Of a stretch of 58,359 nt of DNA, positions 34,343 through 42,958 are shown in pieces (position 1 is the first letter of the stretch; the number at the start of each line of letters is the position of its first letter). A model generated the notes under the pieces. It saw only the letters and a list, made by a program, of their open reading frames with translations. It was not told the DNA's origin and made no database searches. The DNA is taken from assembly GCA_023415275.1 (NCBI GenBank), contig JAEZLJ010000096.1, forward strand, positions 1 to 58,359. The letters are read 5' to 3'. The stretch is from Bacteroidota bacterium (GTDB taxonomy: Bacteria > Bacteroidota > Bacteroidia > Chitinophagales > Chitinophagaceae). Both the position numbers and the translations under genes were made by a program.

Positions 34343-35245
34343 ATGCAAAGAATATCAAAGATTTTTTCGTACGGTAAGGTCAGGACAGAAACGGCCTTTA
34401 AAAGAACCTTATTTATTACCGCCCTGGTCATGGTGGTCATCACCCTGGGTATCTTCATTACCCTGGTATGGCATGCCATGCCCTCTTTGAAGGCGCTAGG
34501 GCTTTCCTATTTCTGGAGTAAGACCTGGGATCCCGTGAGCAATGTGTATGGTGCCCTTCCATTTTTGTTAGGCACCCTGCTCACCTCTTTCCTGGCCCTG
34601 GCCATTTCCATTCCATTCTCCTATGCCATTGCCATTTACCTGGGTGAATACAAGCCCTCAGGATGGTTGTCGGGATTCCTGAAAAATATGGTGGAGCTGG
34701 TGGCCGCTGTGCCCTCCGTGATCTATGGATTCTGGGCCCTTGTGGTGTTGGTGCCCCTGGTGCGCAAGCTGGAGGCCAGCCTGGGCGTGGCCACCTATGG
34801 TGTGGGCATATTCACGGCCTCGCTGGTGCTGGCCATCATGATCATTCCCTATGCCGCTTCCCTGGGTCGTGAGTTGATCCGCATGGTTCCTTCTCCCTTA
34901 AAAGAAGGTGCCTATTCATTGGGTGCCACCCGGTATGAGGTGTTGAAGCAGGTGATCCTGCCCTACACCCGTTCGGGCTTGCTGGCAGGCATGCTGCTCT
35001 CCCTGGGTCGAGCGCTGGGTGAGACCATGGCCGTTACCATGGTCATCGGCAATACCAGCATCATGCCTACGGGTATCTTCTCACCGGGCAATACCATGGC
35101 CAGCGTCATCGCCAATGAATTTACGGAAGCCGACAGGTCTGTGTACCTGGCTGCTCTCATCGAGCTGGGTCTTGTACTTTTTTTAGTAACGGTATTGGTC
35201 AACATATTGGGTAAGATGATCATTAAACGGTTTTCACATGAGTAA
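34343..35245 (+). CDS. pstC: Phosphate ABC transporter permease PstC
   Basis: Six membrane helices and the ABC permease loop (G-A-T-R-Y-E-V-L-K-Q-V-I-L-P, then G-R-A-L-G-E-T-M-A) identify PstC. ATG 34343 is preferred; ATG 34322 and TTG 34286 are in frame upstream. The stop overlaps the start of pstA by 8 nt. Confidence 0.95.
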   Translation: MQRISKIFSYGKVRTETAFKRTLFITALVMVVITLGIFITLVWHAMPSLKALGLSYFWSKTWDPVSNVYGALPFLLGTLLTSFLALAISIPFSYAIAIYLGEYKPSGWLSGFLKNMVELVAAVPSVIYGFWALVVLVPLVRKLEASLGVATYGVGIFTASLVLAIMIIPYAASLGRELIRMVPSPLKEGAYSLGATRYEVLKQVILPYTRSGLLAGMLLSLGRALGETMAVTMVIGNTSIMPTGIFSPGNTMASVIANEFTEADRSVYLAALIELGLVLFLVTVLVNILGKMIIKRFSHE

Positions 35246-36098
35246 GAAGCCTGCCAACCACCAGATCAAATACCGCATTGCGAAAAACAAAGCTTCAGAG
35301 GTCGTGATCACCATTTTTTCCTTCCTCATCACCCTGCCCCTGATAGCCATCATCTTTTATGTATTGAAGACAGGACTTTCCCAATTAAGCTGGCAATTCC
35401 TCACCAACATTCCCAAGCCTGTGGGAGAGATAGGGGGCGGTATCGCCAATGCCCTGGTGGGCAGCCTGTTAATAGTATTGTTAGCCGCTGTCATGGCCGT
35501 CCCTTTGGGCATCCTCTGCGGCGTGTATTTAAGTGAGAATAAGAACGCCCGGATCTCTTACTGGAGCCGCCTGGCCGTGGATGTATTGCAGGGTACCCCC
35601 TCCATTGTCATTGGTATTGTCATTTACTTCTGGGTGGTAAAGCCGGGCGGAGGCTTTTCAGCCCTTTCCGGAAGTGTGGCCCTGGCCCTGATGATGCTGC
35701 CCATTGTTATCCGCTCCACGGAAGAAACCCTGAAGCTATTACCTGACAGCTTGAAGGAAGCCGGCCTGGCCCTGGGTCTGCCTTATCATAAAGTGATATT
35801 GAAGCTGGTCATCCCCTGTGGATTGAACGGCATCCTTTCGGGCGTCATGTTGTCGGTGGCCCGCATTGCCGGCGAAACGGCCCCACTGCTGTTTACTGCT
35901 TTTGGTAACCCGTACCTCAACACCAATGTGCTGAGGCCAATGCAAACCCTCCCGTTGCTCATATTCAACTATGCTACCAGTCCTTACGACGAGTGGCACG
36001 ACCTGGCCTGGGGAGCCTCCCTGATCTTGCTGATCTGGGTGCTGGCCATGAACTTAATCACAAAGCTGATAACAAGAAGATGGAAAGTACAATGGTAA
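35238..36098 (+). CDS. pstA: Phosphate ABC transporter permease PstA
   Basis: Six membrane helices, with the permease loop G-L-P-Y-H-K-V-I-L-K-L-V-I-P and R-I-A-G-E-T-A-P-L-L-F-T-A. It forms the channel with PstC. The end overlaps pstB by 19 nt, so translation is coupled through the operon. Confidence 0.95.
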   Translation: MSKKPANHQIKYRIAKNKASEVVITIFSFLITLPLIAIIFYVLKTGLSQLSWQFLTNIPKPVGEIGGGIANALVGSLLIVLLAAVMAVPLGILCGVYLSENKNARISYWSRLAVDVLQGTPSIVIGIVIYFWVVKPGGGFSALSGSVALALMMLPIVIRSTEETLKLLPDSLKEAGLALGLPYHKVILKLVIPCGLNGILSGVMLSVARIAGETAPLLFTAFGNPYLNTNVLRPMQTLPLLIFNYATSPYDEWHDLAWGASLILLIWVLAMNLITKLITRRWKVQW

Positions 36099-36838
36099 GC
36101 AGCCGGAATTTTAATGCCTATTTCGGTACCAATCATGTGGTGAAGAATGTGAGTATGGACATTCCGAAAAATCATATCGTAGCGGTTATGGGCCCTTCGG
36201 GTTGTGGTAAGACCACCTACTTGAGGTGCATCAACCGCATGCATGAATTGATTCCAGGGGCAAGCGTGCAGGGTGAGATGAACCTGCACGGTGAGGACCT
36301 TTATGCCCTTAATCCCATCCTGGTGCGCCTGAAGATCGGGATGGTGTTCCAGCGTCCCAATCCCTTTCCCAACCTGAGTATCTACGACAATGTTATTGCA
36401 GGATATAAGCTCAATGGTTTTAAATTGTCAAGGAAAGAAAAAGATGAGATCGTGGAGCAATCATTGACTAAAGCCGCCCTTTGGAATGAAGTGAAGGATA
36501 CCTTGCATAAAAAGGGCACCTTCTTATCTGGGGGACAGCAGCAGCGTTTATGTATCGCCCGCGCCATTGCTATGGAGCCCGAAGTGCTGTTGATGGATGA
36601 ACCTACCTCTGCACTTGACCCCATCTCTACCTCCAGCATAGAAGAGCTGATGCATGAATTAAAGAAGAACTACACCCTCGTCATCGTTACGCACAATATG
36701 CAGCAGGCGGCCAGGGTAAGCGACAAAACCGCCTTCTTCTTCCTGGGCGAACTGGTGGAATACGATGATACCAGGGAGATGTTCATCAACCCCAAAGACA
36801 GCAGAACCCAGAATTATATCACAGGACGATTCAGTTGA
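36080..36838 (+). CDS. pstB: Phosphate ABC transporter ATPase PstB
   Basis: Walker A is G-P-S-G-C-G-K-T-T (38-46), the signature is L-S-G-G-Q-Q-Q-R, and Walker B is V-L-L-M-D-E-P-T-S-A-L-D. The start at 36080 (M-E-S-T-M-V-S-S) gives the usual ~250 aa; ATG 36092 is an alternative. It powers PstCA at the inner face of the membrane. Confidence 0.96.
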   Translation: MESTMVSSRNFNAYFGTNHVVKNVSMDIPKNHIVAVMGPSGCGKTTYLRCINRMHELIPGASVQGEMNLHGEDLYALNPILVRLKIGMVFQRPNPFPNLSIYDNVIAGYKLNGFKLSRKEKDEIVEQSLTKAALWNEVKDTLHKKGTFLSGGQQQRLCIARAIAMEPEVLLMDEPTSALDPISTSSIEELMHELKKNYTLVIVTHNMQQAARVSDKTAFFFLGELVEYDDTREMFINPKDSRTQNYITGRFS

Positions 36839-36857
36839 TCCCCTACAAATCACTATT

Positions 36858-37532
36858 ATGACACAATTCCAGACAGAGATCAAAGCATTAAAGGAGCAGG
36901 TCATTGAAATGTGGCAGCTGGTGCATTCACAGCTCACCAAAGGATTATCAGCCCTGCTCAATTTTGATAAGGACCTTGCCCGCGAGATCGTTATGATCGA
37001 AAAGCGCGTGAACGCGGCCGAACTGCAGATCGATAAGAACACCGAAAACATCCTGGCCATCTATTCGCCCGTAGCGGTGGACCTCCGCTTCCTGCTGGCC
37101 GTTTTGAAGATCAATACCAACCTGGAACGGGTGGGGGATATAGCCGAAGGCATTGCCAAATTGATCATAGATACCGACAAGCCATTCAAACAGGCCTTGC
37201 TGGATCATACCCGCGTGGTGGAGATGTATGGCGAGGCGGTGAAGCTGGTAGAAGAGATCCTGGTGGCCTTTGAAAATGAAAAAACTACTGATGCCAGGGG
37301 TATCTTCAAGCGCGATGAATTCCTGGACGAGATCAATAAAAAAGCCAATCAATTGTTGATCACTTATCTTAAGGATCATCCCGAAGATATACAACAGGCA
37401 TTGAATGTGCTCTCCATCATCAGGAGACTGGAAAGGGTGGGTGACCAGTCGGAAAATATTGCCGAAGAGATCATCTTTTACATCGAGGCCAAGGTGATCA
37501 AGCATACCCAACGCAAAGGAAATGGCAAATGA
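36858..37532 (+). CDS. phoU: Phosphate signalling protein PhoU
   Basis: Two PhoU repeats carry the metal-binding patterns N-L-E-R-V-G-D-I-A-E-G and R-L-E-R-V-G-D-Q-S-E-N. It links the transporter to the phosphate sensor kinase and represses the response when phosphate is ample. The start 36858 (M-T-Q-F-Q-T-E-I-K-A-L-K-E-Q) is used. It is the last gene of the operon. Confidence 0.94.
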   Translation: MTQFQTEIKALKEQVIEMWQLVHSQLTKGLSALLNFDKDLAREIVMIEKRVNAAELQIDKNTENILAIYSPVAVDLRFLLAVLKINTNLERVGDIAEGIAKLIIDTDKPFKQALLDHTRVVEMYGEAVKLVEEILVAFENEKTTDARGIFKRDEFLDEINKKANQLLITYLKDHPEDIQQALNVLSIIRRLERVGDQSENIAEEIIFYIEAKVIKHTQRKGNGK

Positions 37533-37626
37533 TCCTTAACATTTAGATAATGCTAAGGAAACATTTAAGAAATATTCCAGCAATAAGTTCGCCGATCTCG
37601 TATTGAGATTTAATTTCCCAATGTAT

Positions 37627-37655
37627 CGCCCTGTATCTACAGGGCGTTACGCTTT
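37627..37655 (+). terminator. Terminator of the pst operon
   Basis: CGCCCTGTA and TACAGGGCG form a perfect 9-bp stem with a 2-nt gap and are followed by TTACGCTTTT. A second hairpin (AAAGCC...GGCTTTGT) at about 37761-37790 may act as a backup. Confidence 0.7.
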
Positions 37656-38862
37656 TAAAGGATTAATGAATGTCTGGTCAAGGGTAGATGGAGACAGCCA
37701 GCCCTATGGTTATATATTTTTAACCTATTCATTACTGTTAGCACGCAATGAGTTAAAAAGAAAGCCAGGCAAAAACCCGGCTTTGTAACACTGCTTGAAA
37801 AGAGAAAAATTGCTTTGGACAGGTGCAAAGTAAATAGCTGGCCATGACCATACTGTTAAGGCAATATGGCTATTGTGTTAAGGATCTGTGGATTGTAATA
37901 CGGGAATTGGTTAGTGTAAAGAAGATTTGGAAGCAGGGAGGATAGTATTCAGAGTTTACTTGTAAGTTTTAGGTCTGATTGAAGGTATTTAACGGAGTTT
38001 TCTTTCCAATAATAGATATGCTTTCGGTAAGTTGCTTTTGTTCATTTTTTTGCTTGCCCAAAAAAAGAACCAAAAAAAGGGCATGCAAATTCAAATGCTC
38101 CGCTGAATTTGCCAGGCCACCGCACAACAGTTCTTACTATTGGCAGTTTAATGCATTATGATTTCATTCATTTCTTTGTTTTGCAATTTGTGCGAAGTAT
38201 TGTAAAAGACATTATATCGACCACGTGATATGCGGTGATATTGAGGCGCTGAATTGCGGTCGTATCGCTCCGTTCTATTAGCCTTGCAGGAATCGAATAC
38301 CCGCAATGAGGCGCACAATTAGGCTGATATTTTGACTGTTTTTTCGTGCGTGAAGTGGAAGCCATTTACATTGGGCAGGCGGGTTTACATTTCCGGTTTT
38401 TTACTTTTAATTTTTCATTTTTACTTGATCTCTACTTGCGCATTCAAACTGATTGCAATAAATAAACACACTTGTCCCGCCAACGGCGGGATCATGTCGA
38501 CGAAGGAGACATCTGGAAACTGCGGAAAGGCGGGGCTGGCCAATAATTAGTTAGGTCAAACATGCTTACCAGTAGCATTCACCTATGTTTATCACCAGAT
38601 TCCTCCTGCGTCGGAATGACAAGGTCATAAACAAATCGATTACCATTAGTACTTCGGTTTGAGTCTCTGCATAAGCAATGATTTCAGTTTGCACAATTAG
38701 ACTGCCTGCTAGCAGTAAACACTCGTGAGTTTGTCATGTCGACGAAGGAGACATCTGGAAACTGCGTAAAGGCGGCGTAAGTGTAATGAAAAGAATGACT
38801 GTTCTTTTTTTAGTGTAATTCTATCCGATCAATAATAGAAAAACTTATGGCGTTCTCTTTTG

Positions 38863-38985
38863 AATAAAATCCCCCTTTAGCACTTCTCCGATGTGCGGAG
38901 AGACTGCATTCCCCCTTTGCAAAGGGGGAGGACAAACAGCTTGCACATTCAAAAAAGATCCTAAGGGGGATTTTATTAATAGACT
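38863..38985. repeat. Long nested palindromic repeat (CCCCCTTT type)
   Basis: Outer arms AATAAAATCCCCCTTTAG and CTAAGGGGGATTTTATT enclose ~80 bp with an inner hairpin CCCCCTTTGCAAAGGGGG. The unit could fold as one long stem. Similar CCCCCTTTG elements are widespread small repeats in bacteria. It has no coding capacity. Confidence 0.7.
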
Positions 38986-39060
38986 AACGTCTTAATGTAA
39001 ACGTAAATAGAAGGGATTTGTCACAGCCTGGCTCCGCTTCGTATTGTCAGATTGGATTTG

Positions 39061-39400
39061 CGTCCAGGGAAGGACGTCACGAATCTCTTTAACCCGTCAC
39101 AGCGAGGAACGAAGCAGTCTCATATTAGAACGTGATATATAGAAGGGATTGCCACGGCGCACTAAGCACAAGGCTATACTGCGCCTCGCAATGACGCATG
39201 GAATTAGATTGTCCTGCCATTCTTTCCCTTGAAAATTGAGAATTATCCAGCCATCAACCTAAGAAACATCCGCAACAAATAATGTCACTCCAACCTAAAG
39301 TCCTTCGACATTCGACATTCCTTGTTCATCTGTTCGACATTCCCTCCCCTTCGTCATTCGACATTCCTTGTTCATCTGTTCGACATTCAAAAGAGGCCCA
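39061..39400. repeat. REP-type unit plus composite block after cassette copy 2
   Basis: At 39094-39200 are GCGAGGAACGAAGCAGTCTC, then GGGATTGCCACGGC and CCTCGCAATGACG, the three parts of the family seen at 41.4, 42.1 and 53.0 kb. At 39236-39400 is the GACATTCGACATTCCTTGTTC-type composite, the inverse of the block at 3155-3840. The composite touches the terminator of gene D2. Confidence 0.75.
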
Positions 39401-39416
39401 TTACAGGCCTCTTTTC
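39388..39416 (-). terminator. Terminator of cassette copy 2
   Basis: On the minus strand AAGAGGCC and GGCCTCTT pair around a short loop and end in TTTT. It matches the terminator of copy 1 at 3121 in stem sequence and place. Confidence 0.75.
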
Positions 39417-39583
39417 CTCCAGCATTTCACCAGCCACTTCATCAGCAGCGAGGTGCCGAAGCTCACCGCCGCGCCTATAAAGGCCAGCAGCATGGTCTTC
39501 ATGATGTCGCCGGGCATCAGCTGCAGCAGCACCAGCAGTGTGCCACCCGCCGTTCCCGCCCGGGTGCTTCCATCAGGGTGCAT
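39401..39583 (-). CDS. Cassette gene D2: small membrane protein, 60 aa
   Basis: The core G-T-A-G-G-T-L-L-V-L-L-Q, then K-T-M-L-L-A-F-I-G-A-A-V-S-F-G and the basic end match D1. The first ~10 residues differ in frame from D1 and the start overlaps C2 by 11 nt. Two hydrophobic stretches fit two short membrane helices. A Cys-Trp-Arg-Lys-Arg end makes the tail strongly basic. The function is unknown. Confidence 0.7.
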   Translation of the reverse strand: MHPDGSTRAGTAGGTLLVLLQLMPGDIMKTMLLAFIGAAVSFGTSLLMKWLVKCWRKRGL

Positions 39584-39800
39584 GGCTGTCCGCCGCGCCT
39601 TCCTCCGTGGTGGCCTGGCTAACGGCCATGGCTACACTCCCTGCTACTGCCAGGTAAGAAGCCACTTGCACCACTACGGCCGGAAGCGCCACCGGCGCTG
39701 CCAGCAGGCTGCCGCTCACCGCCGTCAGCACCAGGGCCACATTGCGCAGCTTCCTGAAGAACGAAGGGGTGGGGGCCGAGAATCTTTGTAGGATGTTCAT
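39573..39800 (-). CDS. Cassette gene C2: small membrane protein, 75 aa
   Basis: It matches C1 closely: A-P-T-P-S-F-F-R-K-L-R-N then L-L-A-A-P-V-A-L-P-A-V-V-V-Q-V-A-S-Y-L. Two short membrane helices and an acidic tail (E-E-G-A-A-D) are predicted. The start lies inside B2 in the same CATGAACAT context as copy 1. Because B2 has lost its early stop, the whole hydrophobic part of C2 is read in two frames. Confidence 0.75.
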   Translation of the reverse strand: MNILQRFSAPTPSFFRKLRNVALVLTAVSGSLLAAPVALPAVVVQVASYLAVAGSVAMAVSQATTEEGAADSHAP

Positions 39801-40215
39801 GATAATTGGATTGAATAGTGATCAAAACGGTTGTCTTGTTTTCCAGTGCCGGGAAGAGAAGGGCGCAAAGCTTTTCCATGGCAAGCCTTGACCTTTCTCC
39901 TCTGCCGGGGCCGGAAAGCTGTGATACCGGTGCAATGCAGCCTTTCAGCTCGTGCAGGGCATCATTGGCAGGGTGCAGCAGGATATTGGATCGGTTGGGA
40001 ACCGCTTTCACCTCCAGGTGCCAGCCAAACTTCGGACTGTACCGCCGCCCCAGCGCATACGATCCTTCAGGTATGCAGGAGATCCGCGGCAGGTTCTGCT
40101 TCCAGGGCAACTCAATGCTATGACATACCAGCTCACCGCCGGCATAGATAGCTCCATTGGTACCCAAAGGATGATAGTAACGCACCAGGTCCAGTGTCAC
40201 AACAGGGTTTTTCAT
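39619..40215 (-). CDS. Cassette gene B2: DUF5675 family protein with extended C-terminus
   Basis: The first ~140 residues match B1 (I-E-L-P-W, S-C-I-P-E-G-S-Y, L-L-H-P-A-N-D-A-L, L-K-G-C-I-A-P-V). Then the frame runs on without the stop found in B1, adding ~55 residues that overlap C2 by 182 nt. The tail is rich in Gly, Ser and Pro and is the shadow of C2, so it is probably a by-product of stop loss rather than a domain. The YkuD-like His/Asn...Gly-Cys-Ile pattern is intact. Confidence 0.82.
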   Translation of the reverse strand: MKNPVVTLDLVRYYHPLGTNGAIYAGGELVCHSIELPWKQNLPRISCIPEGSYALGRRYSPKFGWHLEVKAVPNRSNILLHPANDALHELKGCIAPVSQLSGPGRGERSRLAMEKLCALLFPALENKTTVLITIQSNYHEHPTKILGPHPFVLQEAAQCGPGADGGERQPAGSAGGASGRSGASGFLPGSSRECSHGR

Positions 40216-40291
40216 AGAATAAGAATTAAAAACGGGCTTTAAAAAAACGATTGAAAGAAGGAGAGGAAGTACGCCTTCCTCCCCTTGGTGA

Positions 40292-41047
40292 TTACAGGCC
40301 GCTGACCTTCACCAGGCCCAGCGCATTGTAACCGCCGTTCTTCAGGCTGTACTTGATGCCGTTCACATCCTGGAAGAACTGTACGCCCAGCAACAGGAAG
40401 ATGGGGTGCGTACTGTTTGGTGTCAGGTTGTGCGTCATCGTTACGCCGGTCACGGCATTGTTGTCCAGTGGCATCACGCCGCTGTCGGCAGTCTGCTGCA
40501 CGGTCACGCCTCCTTCAAAATCGATCTCCACACCGGCACTCACAATGGTGAAGTGCGTGGCTCCATCCGGGGCGGCGATGGAATCGGCCGGTACAAATCC
40601 CGCCAGGTTGATGTCCGTGGTGCCTGCCACGCGGTTGATGGTAGCTGCATAGGGCGCAAAGAGGGTGCTGCCTAGTGGCGCCTTGATGTTGAAGTCAAAG
40701 CCCTGGAGCATTTCCGTTTCCCCATCCAGCACATTGCGTTGCCCGCGGGTGCTGGTAGCGTCCGATTTCACCACCTTCATCATAGCCCTGGTAAGGCGGC
40801 TGCCTACCCTGGAGTCCTTGCCTTTGTTCAGCAGGGTGCGCACCGATTTGCGCAACAGCTTGGCGGCTGCTCCCGCATGTCCGAACTCAAGGCCGTTCTC
40901 CCGGGTCCTTTCAAATTCAGGTGCCGTGGCAATGCGGCTGGCGGAGATGGCTGATTTTTCCTTTGCCAGGTAGCCGTCCTGGGTTTTGTAAAACGTGATG
41001 TCTGCAATGGTACCATCCAGCTTGATGATACTTCTTTGTCTGGCCAT
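40292..41047 (-). CDS. Cassette gene A2: conserved protein of unknown function, 251 aa
   Basis: It has the same length as A1 and is 144/251 identical without gaps. The best kept blocks are D-G-T-I-A-D-I-T-F and D-G-Y-L-A-K-E-K, R-T-R-E-N-G-L-E-F-G, S-R-L-T-R, G-F-D-F-N, T-I-N-R-V-A-G-T, L-T-P-N-S-T-H-P-I-F and V-K-V-S-G-L. Divergence of this size with order kept means the duplication is old and both copies are under selection. No signal or membrane segment is present. Confidence 0.85.
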   Translation of the reverse strand: MARQRSIIKLDGTIADITFYKTQDGYLAKEKSAISASRIATAPEFERTRENGLEFGHAGAAAKLLRKSVRTLLNKGKDSRVGSRLTRAMMKVVKSDATSTRGQRNVLDGETEMLQGFDFNIKAPLGSTLFAPYAATINRVAGTTDINLAGFVPADSIAAPDGATHFTIVSAGVEIDFEGGVTVQQTADSGVMPLDNNAVTGVTMTHNLTPNSTHPIFLLLGVQFFQDVNGIKYSLKNGGYNALGLVKVSGL

Positions 41048-41083
41048 AAAATATTGGATTTAAAAATGAAAAAATGTAGCGCA

Positions 41084-41110
41084 CAAAAAGCAGTTGATCA
41101 TGATCGTTAG
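41084..41110 (-). promoter_or_regulatory. Conserved palindromic leader of cassette copy 2
   Basis: On the minus strand CTAACGATCATGATCAAC is followed by TGCTTTTTG. It matches the copy-1 leader in 24 of 27 positions. The palindrome GATCATGATC keeps its symmetry through a paired change. It ends 36 nt before the start of A2. Confidence 0.6.
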
Positions 41111-41134
41111 GCCCCTGTTCTTTGTTTGCTTCCA

Positions 41135-41157
41135 CAAGATTACTAAGTATTTTAGCA
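41135..41157 (-). promoter_or_regulatory. Putative promoter of cassette copy 2 with a CTAA-N5-TTAG element
   Basis: TAATCTTG (41142 to 41135) equals the box of copy 1. Just upstream is the 17-mer TGCTAAAATACTTAGTA (41157 to 41141), which also occurs upstream of the 51826-52308 gene (52366 to 52350). Its inverted half sites CTAA and TTAG, 5 bp apart, suggest an operator shared by the two loci. Confidence 0.5.
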
Positions 41158-41171
41158 TGGAAAAAATGCCA

Positions 41172-41225
41172 TGGCCGTTTATGGCCGATTTGGCCGGAAA
41201 TGACCGCTTTTGGCCGGAAATGGCC
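41172..41225 (-). promoter_or_regulatory. Six helically phased TGGCC/TGACC repeats upstream of cassette copy 2
   Basis: On the plus strand TGGCC starts at 41172, 41182, 41191, 41211 and 41221 and TGACC at 41201, so steps are 10, 9, 10, 10 and 10 bp. Copy 1 has three such sites with exact 10-bp steps. The orientation relative to the gene is reversed, but the GGCC core is symmetric. Confidence 0.5.
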
Positions 41226-41374
41226 GCTGTCGTTAGCCTGGGGGCGTGAAGGATTATCTTTTCACAGCTTAAAGAAGAAATAGATCCCAAATCCTTGATC
41301 TGGCTTGTGAAGACACAAGCCATGGCAGGCTATGGAAAAATGGAATGGATTGAGAAAGGCACGGCGAATATTCT

Positions 41375-41700
41375 TAGTCGTTATGCGGGGAACGAAGCAG
41401 TCTCATTTTATTGGGATATTGTAAATGGTTAATTGTGAATTGACTTTAGATGCAAGTCTTTGCAGGCGGGAAGCAGTTTTTCATTGGAAGTATTAAGAAG
41501 GGATTGCCACGGCGCTCCATGCACAAGGCCTGGCTGTGCCTCGCAATGACGGATGGAATTGGAGTACAGGGAAGGACGTCACGAATCTCTTTGAATCGTC
41601 ACTGCGAGGAACGAAGCAGTCTCTTATTAGAATTATTATCATAAAGAAATTGCCACACCAAATAATGACGCCTTGCATCACATCTTTAATTCGGGTTTTT
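41375..41700. repeat. REP-type repeat block left of the GIY-YIG gene
   Basis: It has a partial unit GGGGAACGAAGCAGTCTC at about 41393, then GGGATTGCCACGGC (41500), CCTCGCAATGACGG (41540), CGTCACTGCGAGGAACGAAG (41597) and CAGTCTC. The outer parts CGTCACTGCGAGG and CCTCGCAATGACG are complementary, so pairs of units can fold together, like bipartite REP elements. The rest of 41048-41754 holds the cassette leader and no gene. Confidence 0.75.
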
Positions 41701-41754
41701 TGACATACTATATTATAAGCTGCCATTTTTATCTTTAGTAATCACATTATTTAT

Positions 41755-42057
41755 ATGGAAAAAGGTGGTTTTGTGTATATAATGACTAATAAAAACCACA
41801 CCGTTTTATATACAGGTGTTACCAGTGATTTAATCAATAGGATACAACAGCATATTCAAAGATTGATGCCCGGATCATTTACTTCCAGGTACAATATCAA
41901 TAAACTCGTTTATTATAATTATTTCCCTTCAATAGAGTTGGCTATATCGGAAGAAAAAAGAATTAAGGCCGGTAACAGGGAGGCAAAGGTTGATCTTATA
42001 GAAAGTATCAATCCCCAATGGGAAGATTTATGGTTAACAGAGTTATCTGCAGGGTAG
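41755..42057 (+). CDS. Small GIY-YIG nuclease domain protein
   Basis: The 100-aa domain has V-Y-I-M then L-Y-T-G-V-T (the GIY-YIG strands), the catalytic Arg in L-I-N-R-I-Q-Q-H, and the family tail A-I-S-E-E-K-R-I-K-A-G-N-R-E-A-K-V-D-L-I-E-S-I-N-P with the metal-binding Glu. Such stand-alone domains (YhbQ/UPF0213-like) cut or nick DNA; the biological role is open. REP-type repeats flank it directly on both sides. A second gene of this type sits at the right window edge, also beside repeats. Confidence 0.88.
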   Translation: MEKGGFVYIMTNKNHTVLYTGVTSDLINRIQQHIQRLMPGSFTSRYNINKLVYYNYFPSIELAISEEKRIKAGNREAKVDLIESINPQWEDLWLTELSAG

Positions 42058-42510
42058 TCTCTTCAAAAAGGGATTGCCACGGCGCTTCTTGCACAAAGGC
42101 CTGGCTGCGCCTCGCAATGACCGATGGTATTGGCGACCCTGAGAAAGGCGTAACGAATTTCTTTGACTAGTCACTGCGAGGAACGAAGCAGTCTCTTATT
42201 AGAAGTGGTTTTATATTAAGGGATTGCCACGGCTTGCTCTTGCGCAATTCCACACACGGGCCTCGCAATGACGGATGGAATTAGATTGCCCACCCATTCT
42301 TGCCTAGAAAATTGAGTATTTCTTGTCCATCAACCTAAGAACTGTCTGCTATCAGTAAACCTCTTCGACCTAAACCCCTTCGTCATTCGCCATTCCTTGT
42401 TCGACATTCGACATTCCCTCCCCTTCGACATTTAATATTCCTCTCGTCCGCCGCAGCTTTAGCGAAGGAGGATTGTTCGACATTCAACATGCTCCTCCTT
42501 TCCTCCTTCT
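42058..42510. repeat. REP-type and composite repeat block right of the GIY-YIG gene
   Basis: It begins 13 bp after the nuclease stop. Units: GGGATTGCCACGGC (42071), CCTCGCAATGACCG, GTCACTGCGAGGAACGAAGC (42171), GGGATTGCCACGGC (42219) and CCTCGCAATGACGG (42260). The GACATTCGACATTCC composite follows to ~42490. The order of units from 42170 on is the same as at 53105-53560. Confidence 0.75.
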
Positions 42511-42635
42511 TTTTTCATTAAAAAATATTATAAATGCCTAACCTATCAATATTTCATGCTTTCTTTATAGATTATTATCGTTTTTGAAACTATGAGCACG
42601 GAATTTGCCGCCATCCAAACCGGGGGCCTGGAATT

Positions 42636-42887
42636 ATGAAGATGTTTGATTATAGCTTGCTGGAGATAGAAGAGCAGTTGGACCTTTTGCAAAAAGAAGG
42701 CGTGTTCATTGGCAAAATACGCCAGGACAACTTTCACAAGATGTTGTACCAATACGATAGTTTTTATGTAGAGATCACTTACCGCAAATACCGGTACGCG
42801 GTGGAACGCCTGCGCTGTTTTGAATCCACCCGCCAGCTCGATCCTTACCTCAGGCAAATGAATATAGAAGTGCTGATCAATAGTTAA
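42636..42887 (+). CDS. Hypothetical protein of a Chitinophagaceae-type family, 83 aa
   Basis: The pattern M-F-D-Y-S-L-L-E-I-E-E-Q-L-D-L-L-Q-K-E-G-V-F-I-G-K, then Y-Q-Y-D-S-F-Y-V-E-I, R-C-F-E-S-T and L-D-P-Y-L, recurs in small proteins of this family as far as I recall. It is a soluble alpha/beta protein. ATG 42642 is an equally good start. The function is unknown. The receiver gene starts 71 bp downstream. Confidence 0.7.
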   Translation: MKMFDYSLLEIEEQLDLLQKEGVFIGKIRQDNFHKMLYQYDSFYVEITYRKYRYAVERLRCFESTRQLDPYLRQMNIEVLINS

Positions 42888-42958
42888 TTGATCAGGCGCA
42901 GGATTTTATTTTTAATACACCAGTTTGGTTTACATTTGACCTCTTACAGCCACCACCA

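Larger units (their letters stand above)
37533..39235. other. Long gene-free region with several repeat families
   Basis: No convincing gene is seen in ~1.7 kb. It holds two terminator hairpins, a poly-A/poly-T rich stretch around 38040-38090 (GAACCAAAAAAAGGG type), CCCGCC/GGCGGG at about 38475, two copies of GACGAAGGAGACATCTGG (about 38500 and 38740), TCCTGCGTCGGAATGACA (38605), the nested palindrome at 38863 and REP-type units from 39060. It looks like a landing zone for small repeats. Confidence 0.6.

Noticed and set aside
37603..37788. 61-aa open frame after phoU
   Set aside because: It runs through the terminator hairpin of the pst operon and has no recognisable feature.
38332..38550. 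72-aa open frame in the repeat-rich region
   Set aside because: Most of it is repeat sequence shared with other intergenic sites.
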